NCBI RefSeq assembly: GCF_031458235.1
Contig: NZ_JAVDYB010000001.1
Coordinates: 6,700,501 to 6,764,500, forward strand
Reading direction: 5' to 3'
Source: Catenuloplanes atrovinosus
GTDB lineage: Bacteria; Actinomycetota; Actinomycetes; Mycobacteriales; Micromonosporaceae
DNA length: 64,000 bases
The translations under genes were made by a program, and so were the position numbers. This document shows, piece by piece, positions 54,807 through 64,000 of this stretch (position 1 is its first letter; each line of letters opens with the position of its first letter). Below the pieces are notes generated by a model, which saw nothing but the letters and a program-made list of their open reading frames with translations, was not told the origin of the DNA and did no database searches.

Positions 54807-55697
54807 GTGCGACACCATGCGATCGTTACGGCGGGCACCGGCGGCATCGGCTTGGAAACGGCGCTCGGGCTGGCGGCTGCCGGCTTCGCCGTCACGGTTG
54901 TCGGCCGCGACGCCGGCCGGGGAGCGCGGGCGGTCGAGCGGATCACGGCGGCGGCACCGGCACACCCGGCTCGCTTCCTGCCCGCCGATCTTTCCTCGCT
55001 CGGCGAGGTCCGCGCCCTGGCCGCCCACCTCGCCGCCGAGCACGCCGCACCCGGAAGGCCGCTGAAGGTGCTCGTCAACAACGTCGGTGCGATGTTCGCC
55101 GAACGCCGGGACGCCGGCGGGGTCGAGGCATCCTTCGTCGTGAACCACCTCTCCCCGTACCTGCTGACCGAACTGCTCCTGCCCACACTGTCGAGCGGCG
55201 CGCCGAGCCGGATCGTGAACGTGACCTCGGGCGCGGTCGGTGTGGCCAAGCGCGTCTTCGACGCGGTCGAGCCACCCGGCGGCTACTACGGCTTTCACTG
55301 GTACGGCCGTGCGAAGCTCGCCAACCTGGCATACACCCTCGATCTGGCCGCACGGCTGGACGGCTCCGGGGTGTCGGTCTTCGCCGCCGACCCCGGCGGC
55401 GCGGCGACCGGCATGACCAACGGCACGATGGACGAACCGCGCATCGTCTCGCCGGGCCTGCGCCTGCTGTGGCCGCTGGTGCGGCGCAAGTTCGCCCGGT
55501 CGACCGTCGGCCCGGCGTCCGTGGCCGCCCGGCCGTCGATCGTCGCCGCCACCGCGGCGACCCTCGAGGGCCGCACCGGCGTGGTGATCGGCGCGGACGG
55601 GCGGCCGGTGGCGCCGTTCCGGCCATCGACGCAGCCGGACATCGTTGCGGCCGTGCGCCGGCTGAGCGAGCGTCACGCACCGCTGACAGTGTCCTAA
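54807..55697 (+). CDS. short-chain dehydrogenase/reductase
   Basis: This 296-aa SDR with a Rossmann fold has the cofactor loop TAGTGGIGLETALGLAAAG (TGxxxGIG type), NNVGAMF, a catalytic Ser in VNVTSGAVG and an active-site Y-x-x-x-K replaced locally by YGRAKLANL (Y and K at the usual spacing). It starts at GTG 54807. It resembles retinol-dehydrogenase-like actinobacterial SDRs. A large inverted repeat lies directly upstream, implying specific regulation; the regulator is not adjacent. Confidence 0.88.
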   Translation: MRHHAIVTAGTGGIGLETALGLAAAGFAVTVVGRDAGRGARAVERITAAAPAHPARFLPADLSSLGEVRALAAHLAAEHAAPGRPLKVLVNNVGAMFAERRDAGGVEASFVVNHLSPYLLTELLLPTLSSGAPSRIVNVTSGAVGVAKRVFDAVEPPGGYYGFHWYGRAKLANLAYTLDLAARLDGSGVSVFAADPGGAATGMTNGTMDEPRIVSPGLRLLWPLVRRKFARSTVGPASVAARPSIVAATAATLEGRTGVVIGADGRPVAPFRPSTQPDIVAAVRRLSERHAPLTVS

Positions 55698-55837
55698 CGG
55701 CAGGCCGGGGCAGGCGCGGGCGAAACAGCTCCCCCAGCGAGGGCGGCCTTCTCGTGTACCGCGAATTCGCCCTTTCCCTTTGGAAAGTATTCTTCGATAG
55801 GATGGGAGGAAGGATTGCGCCGAGTCGAGGAGAACTC

Positions 55838-56323
55838 ATGGGCCATCCGCGCGACAACGACACAACATCGACCGACATCGACTACCTGATGCGCAAAGGT
55901 GCCGAAGCCGCACAGCCACGACTCCCCGGCTGGTACCTGCTGCTGACATGCGCGCTGGCCATGGCATTCGGCGCGGCGTACGACATGCCGTTCCGAGCCG
56001 AGCAGGGCGGTTGGTTCATTCGTACGGCCGTCGTCGGCACCGCAGCAATCGCCTGGTTCGCTGCCGGCCGCGTCGCCTGGAATCGCGCCCGACCGCGGAG
56101 CGCAGCCTACAGCCGAGCACTGAAGGTCGGCTTCTTCGCCGGCCTCGCCCTGCTCTACGTCGCCGCCAGCCTCCTCGGCATCGGCCTTCAGCGTGCTGGA
56201 TCGCCGATGCCGTTCACCCTTGCGGGGCTGGCGTTCGGTGTGGTTTTCGTTCTGGCCATACGCCTGACGGCCGCGCATATCAGCGCTCGCTATTACGAGC
56301 GGGTCCGGACGGGGCAGTGGTGA
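55838..56323 (+). CDS. four-TM membrane protein co-transcribed with a small regulator
   Basis: This 161-aa protein from ATG 55838 has a GAGGAG site. After a hydrophilic N-terminus (IDYLMRKGAEAAQPRLPGW) it has four hydrophobic segments (about 28-45, 58-78, 95-115, 122-145). The next gene, a winged-helix regulator, overlaps its stop by 4 bp. This membrane protein/small-regulator pairing is common in actinomycetes but its role is not defined. Confidence 0.75.
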   Translation: MGHPRDNDTTSTDIDYLMRKGAEAAQPRLPGWYLLLTCALAMAFGAAYDMPFRAEQGGWFIRTAVVGTAAIAWFAAGRVAWNRARPRSAAYSRALKVGFFAGLALLYVAASLLGIGLQRAGSPMPFTLAGLAFGVVFVLAIRLTAAHISARYYERVRTGQW

Positions 56324-56634
56324 GTTCCACCCGCCCAGACCTCAACCCAATCATCAATACGAACACTCGGCTGGCGATCATGGCCGTCCTGGCGCCTTCC
56401 GCGGAGATGGAGTTCGCCACCGTGCGCGATCTCAGCAATCTGAGCGACTCAGCCCTGTCGAAACAGGCAGCCGCACTGGAAGCCGCCGGATATCTCTCCC
56501 AGCGCAAGGGCTACGTCGGTCGCCGCCCCCGAACCTGGCTGTCCCTCACAAAAGGCGGCCGCACCGCCCTCCGCGCACACATCGCCGCGTTACGCGCGCT
56601 GATCGACCCGGCCCTCGACGAGCCGGCACCGTAA
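56320..56634 (+). CDS. small winged-helix transcriptional regulator
   Basis: This 104-aa protein is a single winged-helix domain of the PF13601/MarR-like type (INTNTRLAIMAVLA; MEFATVRDLSNLSDSALSKQAAALEAAGYLSQRKGYVGRRPRTWLSLT). It starts at GTG 56320, overlapping the membrane-protein stop by 4 bp. It probably regulates this two-gene operon. No effector domain is present. Confidence 0.88.
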   Translation: MSSTRPDLNPIINTNTRLAIMAVLAPSAEMEFATVRDLSNLSDSALSKQAAALEAAGYLSQRKGYVGRRPRTWLSLTKGGRTALRAHIAALRALIDPALDEPAP

Positions 56635-56828
56635 GCCCTCGCCGCTTCGCCGCATCGGGGCGGTGTGCGTTCCAACCTCCTCCCCGATCGCCGGACCCGC
56701 GCAGCCGTCGCCTTTTCACACCGCGCGATTGCATGCGCGCCAATGCCCCCGAGGTCGTCGGGCAGGCTGTGCGGTAAAGAGGCACACCCGCCAATTCCGC
56801 CCGGACTACGCCCGGAAGGAAATCCAAA

Positions 56829-56857
56829 ACGCGGCCCCCGGAAACCAGGGACCGCGT
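56829..56857 (-). terminator. rho-independent terminator of the acyl-CoA dehydrogenase gene
   Basis: On the minus strand a 13-bp stem with two G-U pairs (acgcggtccctgg / ccgggggccgcgt) is followed by TTTT. It lies 71 bp past the stop at 56928. Confidence 0.7.
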
Positions 56858-56876
56858 CGTGACCAACCGCGGTCAA

Positions 56877-56911
56877 CAGGTCAGCACCGATGCGGCAACA
56901 GTGCTGACCTG
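56877..56911. terminator. second hairpin after the acyl-CoA dehydrogenase gene
   Basis: The perfect 11-bp arms caggtcagcac/gtgctgacctg have a 13-nt loop and are positioned between the stop at 56928 and the terminator at 56829. There is no T-run; it may stabilise the 3' end or bind a regulator. Confidence 0.5.
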
Positions 56912-56927
56912 CCGAAACACCGCCTGA

Positions 56928-58091
56928 TCAGCCCTTGAGCAGCTGCCTCGACATCACGATCCGCTGCACCTGGTTCGTGCCCTCGTAGATCTGGGTGATT
57001 TTGGCGTCGCGCATCATGCGTTCGACGGGGTAGTCGTGGGTGTAGCCGTAGCCGCCGAGGAGTTGGACGGCGTCGGTGGTGATGTCCATGGCGGCGTCGG
57101 AGGCGAAGCACTTGGCGGCGGCGCCGAAGTAGGTGAGGTCGGCGTCGCCGCGTTCGGACTTGCCGGCGGCGACGTAGGTGAGCTGGCGGGCCGCCTCGAG
57201 TTTCATGCCCATGTCGGCGAGCATGAACTGGAGGCCCTGGAAGTCGGCGATCGGGCGGCCGAACTGGCGGCGCTCCTTGACGTACCCGAGCGCGAAGTCC
57301 AGTGCCCCCTGGGCGATGCCGACGGCCTGCGCGGCGATGGTGACGCGGGTGTGGTCGAGCGTGCGCATGGCGGTGGCGAAGCCGGTGCCGGGGTCGCCGA
57401 TCATGCGGTCGGCGGGGATGCGCACGTTGTCGAAGTAGACCTCGCGGGTGGGTGAGCCCTTGATGCCGAGCTTCTTCTCCGGCGCGCCGAACGACACGCC
57501 GTTGTCCGCCTTCTCCACGACGAAGGCGGAGATGCCGCGGGAGCGGTCGGCGGGGGACGTCACCGCGAAGACCGTGTAGAAGTCAGAGACGCCCGCGTTC
57601 GTGATCCACCGCTTGGCGCCGTTGAGCACATAGTGATCGCCGTCACGTTCGGCGCGGGTGGTCATCGACGCGGCGTCGCTGCCCGCCTCGGGTTCGGAGA
57701 GGCAGTAGCTGAACATCGCCTCCCCGGCGGCGACCGGGCGGAGGTACCGCTCCTGCAGCGGCAGCGAGCCTGCCAGCAGCAACGGCATGGTGCCGAGCTT
57801 GTTCACGGCCGGGATCAGCGAGGAGGAGGCGCAGGCGCGGGCCACCTCCTCGATCACGATGGCGGTCGCGAGCGCGTCCGCGCCGGCCCCGCCGAAGCGC
57901 TCCGGGATGTGAGGTGCGTGAAAATCCGCGGCCCGCAGCGCGTCGTAGGAAGCCACCGGGAACTCGGCCTTTTCGTCCGCTTCGGCGGCATTTGGGGCGA
58001 CCTTGGCGTCACACACCGCGCGAACCGCTTCACGTACCGCATCATGATCTTCGGAGAGCTGGAACGCATCGAACGATGGGATTGTCGACAT
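56928..58091 (-). CDS. acyl-CoA dehydrogenase
   Basis: This 387-aa flavoprotein has the typical order: N-terminal helices (FQLSEDHDAVREAVRAVCD), the FAD/substrate strand (MFSYCLSEPEAGSDAASM, KRWITNAGVSDFYTVFA) and a C-terminal helical domain (QFGRPIADFQGLQFMLADMG; AVQLLGGYGYTHDYPVERMMRDAKITQIYEGT). The base glutamate lies in the IYEGT motif, as in short- and medium-chain enzymes. GGGAAGGG precedes ATG 58091. Role: alpha-beta dehydrogenation of acyl-CoA in fatty- or branched-acid breakdown. Confidence 0.95.
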   Translation of the reverse strand: MSTIPSFDAFQLSEDHDAVREAVRAVCDAKVAPNAAEADEKAEFPVASYDALRAADFHAPHIPERFGGAGADALATAIVIEEVARACASSSLIPAVNKLGTMPLLLAGSLPLQERYLRPVAAGEAMFSYCLSEPEAGSDAASMTTRAERDGDHYVLNGAKRWITNAGVSDFYTVFAVTSPADRSRGISAFVVEKADNGVSFGAPEKKLGIKGSPTREVYFDNVRIPADRMIGDPGTGFATAMRTLDHTRVTIAAQAVGIAQGALDFALGYVKERRQFGRPIADFQGLQFMLADMGMKLEAARQLTYVAAGKSERGDADLTYFGAAAKCFASDAAMDITTDAVQLLGGYGYTHDYPVERMMRDAKITQIYEGTNQVQRIVMSRQLLKG

Positions 58092-58231
58092 TGCGGCCCT
58101 TCCCTTTGCTAGCGACCTGCGCGGATGCGAGGATACCGACCGTCATTCAGATCCTTGTTACCGACGCGTAGGAACTCTGACTATTGTCGCCTGCGCCCAA
58201 GGCCGAAACATGCTGTGAGCGGAGAAAAGGC

Positions 58232-59659
58232 GTGACGATCCCCTACCCCACCAGCCAGTCCGTGCAAGCGATCGCCCCGGTGACCCCGCCGTCCGGCGCG
58301 CCGCGACCGAGGTTGACCTTCCTCGGCACGGGCTACCTCGGCGCCACCTACGCGATCTGCTTCGCGGAGCTGGGCTACGAGGTGGTGGGCTTCGATGTGG
58401 ACGAGGCCAAGATCGCAAAGCTGTCCGCCGGTTCGGTGCCGTTCCACGAGCCCGGCCTGGACGAGCTGCTGCGTCGCAACCTCGCCTCCGGCCGACTGCG
58501 GTTCACCACCGACTACGCCGAGACGGCCGAGCACGGTGACGTGCACTTCATCTGCGTGGGCACCCCGCAGCGCGCCGACGGAATGGGCGCGGACCTCTCC
58601 TATGTCGAGGCCGCCGTGACCGGCCTCGCGCAGCACATGTCCCGCAAGGCGCTGATCGTGGGCAAGTCCACGGTCCCGGTCGGCACCGCCGAGTGGATCG
58701 AGCAGCTGGTCGGCAAGCACGCCGACCCGGACCTCGGCATCGAGGTCGCCTGGAGCCCCGAGTTCCTCCAGGAGGGCTTCGCGGTCGAGGACGTGCTCCG
58801 CCCGAACCGCATCGTGGTCGGCGTCAAGACCGACTGGGCGAACAGCATGCTCTTCGCCGCGCACAAGGGCGTCTTCGACCTGGCCGCCACGGAGGACCGC
58901 GAGGTTCCGATGGTGGTCACCGACTTCGCCACCGCCGAGCTGGTCAAGGTCGCGGCGAACGCGTTCCTGGCCACCAAGATCTCGTTCATCAACGCGATGG
59001 CCGAGGTCTGCGAGGTCGCCGGCGGCGACGTCACCCAGCTCTCCAAGGCGATCGGGTACGACCCGCGCATCGGCAACCGCTTCCTCCAGGCCGGCGTCGG
59101 CTTCGGCGGCGGCTGCCTGCCGAAGGACATCCGCGCGTTCCAGGCGCGGGCGCAGGAGCTGGGCGCCGGCGAGGCGCTGCGCTTCCTGCACGAGGTCGAC
59201 CTGATCAACCTGCGCCGCCGCACCAAGGTGCTGCAGGTCGCGGCCGACCTGCTCGGCCGCCGCTTCGGCCCGGCCGGCCCGGACCTGTCCGGCACCAAGA
59301 TCGCGGTGCTCGGCGCCACGTTCAAGCCGAACTCGGACGACGTACGCGACGCTCCGGCGCTCGCGGTCGCGGCGCTGCTGCGCAAGGCTGGCGCGGACGT
59401 GCACACGTACGACCCGCAGGGCAACGAGAACGCCGCCCGCGCGCTGCCCACGGTCACCTACGAGGACAGCATGACCGCGGCGGTGCAGGACGCGGACCTG
59501 GTCTGCGTGCTGACCGAGTGGGCCGAGTTCCGCAACGCCGACCCGGTCGCGCTCGGCGAGATCGCCCGGGGCAAGAAGGTCATCGACGGCCGGAACTGCC
59601 TGGACAGCACGGTGTGGACCGCGGCCGGCTGGGAGTACCGGGGCATGGGCCGCCCGTAA
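58232..59659 (+). CDS. UDP-glucose 6-dehydrogenase
   Basis: This 475-aa enzyme oxidises UDP-glucose to UDP-glucuronate with two NAD+. It has an N-terminal Rossmann loop (LTFLGTGYLGATYAICF), the catalytic cysteine C295 in GFGGGCLPKD, the lysine-bearing segment AELVKVAANAFLATKISF, and a C-terminal domain (VLGATFKPNSDDVRDAP). GTG 58232 has GGAG upstream. About 23 extra residues precede the Rossmann fold. It supplies uronic acids for envelope polysaccharide. A strong terminator follows. Confidence 0.94.
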   Translation: MTIPYPTSQSVQAIAPVTPPSGAPRPRLTFLGTGYLGATYAICFAELGYEVVGFDVDEAKIAKLSAGSVPFHEPGLDELLRRNLASGRLRFTTDYAETAEHGDVHFICVGTPQRADGMGADLSYVEAAVTGLAQHMSRKALIVGKSTVPVGTAEWIEQLVGKHADPDLGIEVAWSPEFLQEGFAVEDVLRPNRIVVGVKTDWANSMLFAAHKGVFDLAATEDREVPMVVTDFATAELVKVAANAFLATKISFINAMAEVCEVAGGDVTQLSKAIGYDPRIGNRFLQAGVGFGGGCLPKDIRAFQARAQELGAGEALRFLHEVDLINLRRRTKVLQVAADLLGRRFGPAGPDLSGTKIAVLGATFKPNSDDVRDAPALAVAALLRKAGADVHTYDPQGNENAARALPTVTYEDSMTAAVQDADLVCVLTEWAEFRNADPVALGEIARGKKVIDGRNCLDSTVWTAAGWEYRGMGRP

Positions 59660-59682
59660 CGCGCGTCACGATTCACCACCGG

Positions 59683-59713
59683 ACGGCCGGGGTTCCGCGA
59701 GGACCCCGGCCGT
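59683..59713 (+). terminator. rho-independent-like terminator
   Basis: An 11-bp perfect stem (acggccggggt/accccggccgt, 9-nt loop) followed by TTCC lies 23 bp after the UDP-glucose dehydrogenase stop. Confidence 0.8.
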
Positions 59714-59822
59714 TTCCGTGCCCGCCCGCGTGGAAATAGATCGCCGGGGCTACCCAACCGCAGGGTCGTTTCGGCATGCTTCCTATGAGGGCGATCGCGG
59801 AAGTGAACGTGGAGGGTGACGC

Positions 59823-62800
59823 ATGGCAACCTATCCCTGCGCTTCCTGCGGCCGGCAGATCAACCCGGCGGTGCGCTGCCCCTACTGCGGGCACATCAAC
59901 ACGTTCCAGGAGGAGATCGCCCGGATAGACGCCGCCATGGCGGAGCTGAAGCAGCGCGACATGAAGCTCGCCAAGGAGCGCGCGCAACTCGCCGCGGATC
60001 TGAACACCGCCATGTTCCAGCGGGACACGCTGCGCGCCGCCAACACGGTCCGGGAGAAGGCGCAGGAGAAGGCGCGCGGGCAGAGCCGCCGCACCCGGCG
60101 CCGCACGGTCCGGCCCGCCGCGTCGCCCATGGCGGGCGCGCGCACCGCGGTGATGGACGAGCCTCCGCCTCCGCCGCCGCCCGGCAGCCGCCCCCGGGTC
60201 GTACCGCTGGACGAGGAGCCGATGCCGGAGCACGCGGAGACCTCGTCCCGCTCCGTGCAGAACCTCATCCTGGGCCTCGCCTGGCTGGTGCTCGGCACGG
60301 CGGCCGTGGTGTTCGTCGCGGTCGCGATCGGCAACGTCGACTCCGTCGCGCGGGTGGCGATCCTGCTGCTCGCGGCGCTGGCCATGCTCGCGCTCGCGCC
60401 GGTGGTGGAACGGCGCGGCCTCAGCTCCACCGCCGAGACGATCTCCGCGATCGGCATCGTGCTGGTTCCGCTGGGCGGCTACGCCATCCACGAGGTGCAG
60501 GCGCTCGGCGGCAGCACGGTGGCCGACGAGTTCTTCCTGGGCGTGACGTTCGCGGTCACCGCCGGCGTCGCCGCGGCGTACGCGGGCATGACCGCGCTGG
60601 CCACCCCGCGGTACGCGATGGTGCTCGCGCTCCAGCCGGTGCTGCCGCTGCTGCTGTCCCAGACCGCCGGCAACAGCGCCACCGCCTGGGCGCTGGTCTT
60701 CACGCTGGTCGCGCTGCTCGACCTCGCGCTCACCCGGGTGCTGCTCCGGTTCGGCACGCTGGCCCCGAGCTGGCCGCGCGGCCGCACGGTCACGGTGCCG
60801 CCGCCGCGCCGGCCGGGCGCGCGGCCCGAGGGCGACGAGGAGGAGCCGGACGCGGTCCTGACCGCGGAGACGGAGCGGATGCCGCGCACCGCGCCGCCGT
60901 CCGCCCGCTACCTGACGGAGCTGATCTGGGCGCTGTTCGGCGTGGCGGTGGTGGTCGCGGTCCTGTTCGCCACCGTCGCGGTGCTCCGGGCGGACACCGC
61001 GCCCGCGGCGTACCGCTCGGCCCTGGTGCTGTTGCTCTCCGCCGGTGCCGGGCTGGCCGGCGCGATGCTGCTGCGCCGCCCCGGTCTGCGCGATCTGGCC
61101 GCCGGCGCGATGACGCTCGCGGTGATCGGCGCGATCGCGCGGATCGCGGCGGTCGCGGTGCCCGGGCGCGCGCTCGTCGCCATCGCGGCCGCGGTCGCGC
61201 TGACCGGCGTCGGCGTCCGGATGCTCCCGGCCCACCTGCGCCGCGGCCCGCAGTTGGCGTCCGCGGTGGCGCTGACCGTGCTCACACTGGTGGTGGCGAT
61301 CGCCGCGATCCCGGCCGCGGTCGCGCCGGTCCGCGCCGCGCTGCCGCCGTGGGCCACGGACCTGACGACGTACGCGGCGCGGCTGACCGACCTGGCCGGC
61401 AATCCGGACTGGCAGCTCGCGCTGAGCGCGCTGTTCATCACGATCGCGGCCGCGCTGGCGCTGCCCGCGGAGGTCCGCTACGAGAGCGCGGTCGCCGGTG
61501 TGGCCGTGACCGCGCTGACCGTGCCCGCGTCGCTGGAACTGCCCTGGTCGGAGGCACCCTGGCCGCTGGTGGTCGGCGCCATCGGCATCGGCCTGGCCGG
61601 GCTCGCCGCGCGCACCCGCAACGGCGCGTACGCGCACGTCATCGCGGCGGCCGTGGTCGGCATCGCCGGTGCGGGCGCCGCCGTGTCCCGCCCGTGGCTG
61701 ACCGCGGCCGTGCTCACCGCGCTGGCCGGCGCGGGCGTCATGATCGCGGTCGGCTCGCAGCTCATCCCGCGCGAGCGCCTCTTCGCCTGGGTGATCGGCG
61801 ACTGGGCCAAGGGCGGCGCCGCGTTCGCGTTCCCCGGCGCGGTCGCCGCCGCGGTGGCCGCGGTCTCCGTGCCCGAGGACCCGGACGCCGCGCTGCCGAT
61901 CCTGGCCGCCAGCTTTCTCGCCGTGTCGATGACGCTCGGCTACGCCGCGGTCAACCAGGTGGCGCAGCGCGCGATCAGCCTGCCGGTCACGGTCGGCGCC
62001 GGGCTCGGCGCGCTCGCGGTCGCTGCCGCGTCGTTCGGCGCCAACGGCGCCTCGGCCGCGGACATGCTGGTCGGCGCGCTGCTGCTGGTCGCGGCCGTGC
62101 TGCTGTTCCTCACCCCGCAGATAGACTCCAACCGCCGGTCGGACATGGTCCTGGACGGCGCGGACGTCGCCGCGGCCGCCGCGACCGTCGCGGTCATCGG
62201 CGCGCTCGCCCGGGTCGGCGCGATCGCGTTCCCGGACTCGCAGCTCGCGGTCGCCGCGCTGATGGTGCTGATCGTCGCGGCCGGCGCCTGGCTGCTGCCG
62301 GCCGACTGGCGGCGCGGCCCCACCGCCGGCGTCACGGTGGCCGGCGCGGTCGTGGCCGCGATCGCCGGATACCTGGCGATCGGCGCCGGCCTGCGCGCGT
62401 TGGCGATCTCCGGCTCGCTCTGGGACGCGGACCTGACCACGTGGACCACCTCGCCCTCCACCGGCGGCGCCGAGGTGCCGATCGCGCTGCTCATGCTGGC
62501 GGGCGCGGCGGCGCTCGCGCTCAACCGGCCGCTGGCCTACAACGCGGCCGCCGGGTGCGTCGCGCTGGCCACCGTCTCCGCGCCGGCCGCGCTCGGCTGG
62601 CCCTGGTGGTCGCCGATCGTGGTCGGCGGGCTGGTCGCGCTGATCTACGGCGTGGCGGCCGTGCTGACCACGGTGCCGTCCGCCGGGTACGCCCGGTTCA
62701 CCGCCGCGATCGTGGTCGCGCTGCACGCGGCCGCCGCCAGCGTGGTGCGCCCGTGGACCACCGCCGCCGCGCTTGCCATGATCGCCGCGATCGGCGTGCT

Positions 62801-64000
62801 GGTCGCCACGCTCGCCGGTGACCAGGGCCCGCTCGCCCGGCGGGTACGGGCCGCGCGCGCCACGGTCGGCGACCTGGAGGCCGGGCGGATCGACCTGCCA
62901 CGGCACCTGCCACTGATCGGCGGCGCCGGGGCCGGGGCCGCGCTGCTGGCCGCGCCGGGTGTGTTCGCCTCGTTCGCCGCGCACCTCGGCCGTGACGTGG
63001 ACGTGGTGCTGCTCTCCGCGCTGGCCGGGTCCGCGCTCGGGCTCGCGGTGCTGGCCACGATCGGGCGCGACATCCCGCAGTACCTGCCGTACACCACGAT
63101 CGGCCTCACCGGCGGCGCCACGATCACGGCGCTGGCCTCGCTGCCGACCGACCACCCGGCCGCGCTCTACGCCGCCGCGGCGGCACTGCTCGGCGTGCTG
63201 GCGGAGCTGCTGCGCGGCGGCACCAACCCGCCCGCGCGGGTGGTCACCACGGCACAGCGGTGGTCGCCCAGCGCCAGCGGCCGGTTCCAGGACATCTTCG
63301 CCCGGGCGATGACCGTGAGCCGCCGGTGGACGGTCAGCCCGGCGATGGGCGCGCTCTACGCGGGCGCGCTGCCGGCGATCATCGCGGTGGTGCTGATCCT
63401 GCCGTACCTGATGGCCGCGCTGGTCACGCCGTACCAGCAGCTCCAGTCGATCTGGGGCGGCCCGGTCGCCGCACTGCTCGACCCGCTGCCGGACCGGCCG
63501 CTGGACGCCACCAGCGTGCTGGCCGCGCTGCTGCTCACCGGCGTCGCCACGCTCGCCGCGCTGGGCTTCAGCGGCGACCGGCCGCTGCTGTCCGTACCCG
63601 TGATCCTGCCCGGCCTGGCCGCGACGATCCTCATCGCGCCGGTCGCGCTGGACTACAACTGGCCGACCGCGACCACGGCCGCGCTGGCGGTCTTCACCAT
63701 CTCCATGCTCGGCCTGGCGCTCACGCCCACGCTCTACACGGCCGCGGCGCGTCCGCTGCGCGCGTCCCGCATCCTGGTGTTCGTCATCGGCATGCTGGCC
63801 GGCGGCGCCGGGCTGGCCGGCGCGCTCGCCACCCGGCCGCTCACGCTGTTCACGCTGGGCGCCGCGGTCGGCGTCGGCCTGGTCGCCGCGCTCGGCGGCC
63901 GGGTGGAGATCTCCCGCATCCTCGGCTGGCTGTTCGGCGCGATCATGGCGCAGCTGTTCGTGGTGACGCTGGTGCTGACCGCGGGCCGGGACCGCTACTG
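59823..64000 (+). CDS. very large zinc-ribbon polytopic membrane protein (C-terminus beyond window)
   Basis: ATG 59823 (GGAGGG upstream) opens a frame that stays open to the window end, at least 1392 codons. Residues 5-24 carry two CxxC pairs (YPCASCG, RCPYCGH), a cytoplasmic zinc ribbon. A charged coiled-coil stretch (about 27-95) and a Pro-rich linker follow. From about residue 140 there is a long run of hydrophobic helices, mostly Ala/Val/Leu, probably 30 or more. It resembles the actinobacterial proteins annotated 'SCO7613 C-terminal domain-containing membrane protein'. Function is unknown; an envelope role is a guess. Confidence 0.8.
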   Translation, partial: MATYPCASCGRQINPAVRCPYCGHINTFQEEIARIDAAMAELKQRDMKLAKERAQLAADLNTAMFQRDTLRAANTVREKAQEKARGQSRRTRRRTVRPAASPMAGARTAVMDEPPPPPPPGSRPRVVPLDEEPMPEHAETSSRSVQNLILGLAWLVLGTAAVVFVAVAIGNVDSVARVAILLLAALAMLALAPVVERRGLSSTAETISAIGIVLVPLGGYAIHEVQALGGSTVADEFFLGVTFAVTAGVAAAYAGMTALATPRYAMVLALQPVLPLLLSQTAGNSATAWALVFTLVALLDLALTRVLLRFGTLAPSWPRGRTVTVPPPRRPGARPEGDEEEPDAVLTAETERMPRTAPPSARYLTELIWALFGVAVVVAVLFATVAVLRADTAPAAYRSALVLLLSAGAGLAGAMLLRRPGLRDLAAGAMTLAVIGAIARIAAVAVPGRALVAIAAAVALTGVGVRMLPAHLRRGPQLASAVALTVLTLVVAIAAIPAAVAPVRAALPPWATDLTTYAARLTDLAGNPDWQLALSALFITIAAALALPAEVRYESAVAGVAVTALTVPASLELPWSEAPWPLVVGAIGIGLAGLAARTRNGAYAHVIAAAVVGIAGAGAAVSRPWLTAAVLTALAGAGVMIAVGSQLIPRERLFAWVIGDWAKGGAAFAFPGAVAAAVAAVSVPEDPDAALPILAASFLAVSMTLGYAAVNQVAQRAISLPVTVGAGLGALAVAAASFGANGASAADMLVGALLLVAAVLLFLTPQIDSNRRSDMVLDGADVAAAAATVAVIGALARVGAIAFPDSQLAVAALMVLIVAAGAWLLPADWRRGPTAGVTVAGAVVAAIAGYLAIGAGLRALAISGSLWDADLTTWTTSPSTGGAEVPIALLMLAGAAALALNRPLAYNAAAGCVALATVSAPAALGWPWWSPIVVGGLVALIYGVAAVLTTVPSAGYARFTAAIVVALHAAAASVVRPWTTAAALAMIAAIGVLVATLAGDQGPLARRVRAARATVGDLEAGRIDLPRHLPLIGGAGAGAALLAAPGVFASFAAHLGRDVDVVLLSALAGSALGLAVLATIGRDIPQYLPYTTIGLTGGATITALASLPTDHPAALYAAAAALLGVLAELLRGGTNPPARVVTTAQRWSPSASGRFQDIFARAMTVSRRWTVSPAMGALYAGALPAIIAVVLILPYLMAALVTPYQQLQSIWGGPVAALLDPLPDRPLDATSVLAALLLTGVATLAALGFSGDRPLLSVPVILPGLAATILIAPVALDYNWPTATTAALAVFTISMLGLALTPTLYTAAARPLRASRILVFVIGMLAGGAGLAGALATRPLTLFTLGAAVGVGLVAALGGRVEISRILGWLFGAIMAQLFVVTLVLTAGRDRY

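Noticed and set aside
59673-63155. Minus-strand 1160-codon reading frame
   Set aside because: Arg/Gly/Asp-rich antisense shadow of the large membrane protein; no domain, and spans the terminator after the UDP-glucose dehydrogenase.

Overview
The window is very GC-rich (about 70-75% by eye, with strongly G/C-ending codons). It carries whiB, a complete F420 core set (fbiC, fbiA, fbiB), ECF sigma factors, SpoIIE/STAS partner-switching proteins and an ANTAR regulator. This points to a sporulating filamentous actinomycete. Gene content and protein style suggest Micromonosporaceae (Actinoplanes/Catenuloplanes-like), but that is an inference. I saw no rRNA, tRNA, CRISPR array, insertion sequence or prophage.

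Layout. 0-5.6 kb: polyamine uptake and catabolism, with two tandem Tat-exported PotD-type binding proteins, an Lrp regulator, a class III aminotransferase and an FAD oxidase. 5.7-7.9 kb: a secreted zinc peptidase. 8.1-24.5 kb: a conserved actinobacterial core block of DUF3499, a degenerate metallopeptidase-family protein, whiB, fbiC, a Pro/Gly-tailed membrane protein, fbiA and fbiB, and further on manC with a glycosyltransferase. An AraC-VOC-UvrA-like resistance operon sits inside this block, and acetoacetyl-CoA synthetase closes it. 24.5-33.5 kb: accessory genes, with two paralogous membrane proteins, an internally deleted EamA transporter, an NTF2-like protein, an ECF42 sigma factor coupled to its DGPF partner, a stand-alone LigD-type polymerase, a secreted serine hydrolase and a CPBP protease. 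33.5-39.9 kb: a MacAB-like export operon (adaptor, ATPase, permease, lipoprotein) divergent from a two-component system.

40-56.6 kb is a signalling-rich accessory region. It holds CBS, solute-binding and CDF proteins; a MEDS-HATPase with a STAS partner; MarR; STAS with GAF-ANTAR; two tandem AraC paralogs; a frameshifted LuxR-type remnant; a membrane-tethered ECF sigma factor fused to an AbfB-like sugar-binding domain; a MarR-flavin monooxygenase pair with a clear AT-rich operator; a PAS-SpoIIE-HATPase-STAS protein; and an SDR behind a 66-bp inverted repeat. 56.9-64 kb: acyl-CoA dehydrogenase, UDP-glucose dehydrogenase and the start of a very large zinc-ribbon polytopic membrane protein that runs off the window.

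Strongest unexplained signals: a dispersed ~40-50-bp intergenic element in four copies (29.1, 29.5, 39.9 and 42.3 kb); a long near-perfect hairpin at 29.3 kb; the sigma-TM-AbfB fusion; an FbiB that appears to lack most of its flavin reductase domain; and STAS proteins without the phosphorylatable serine.
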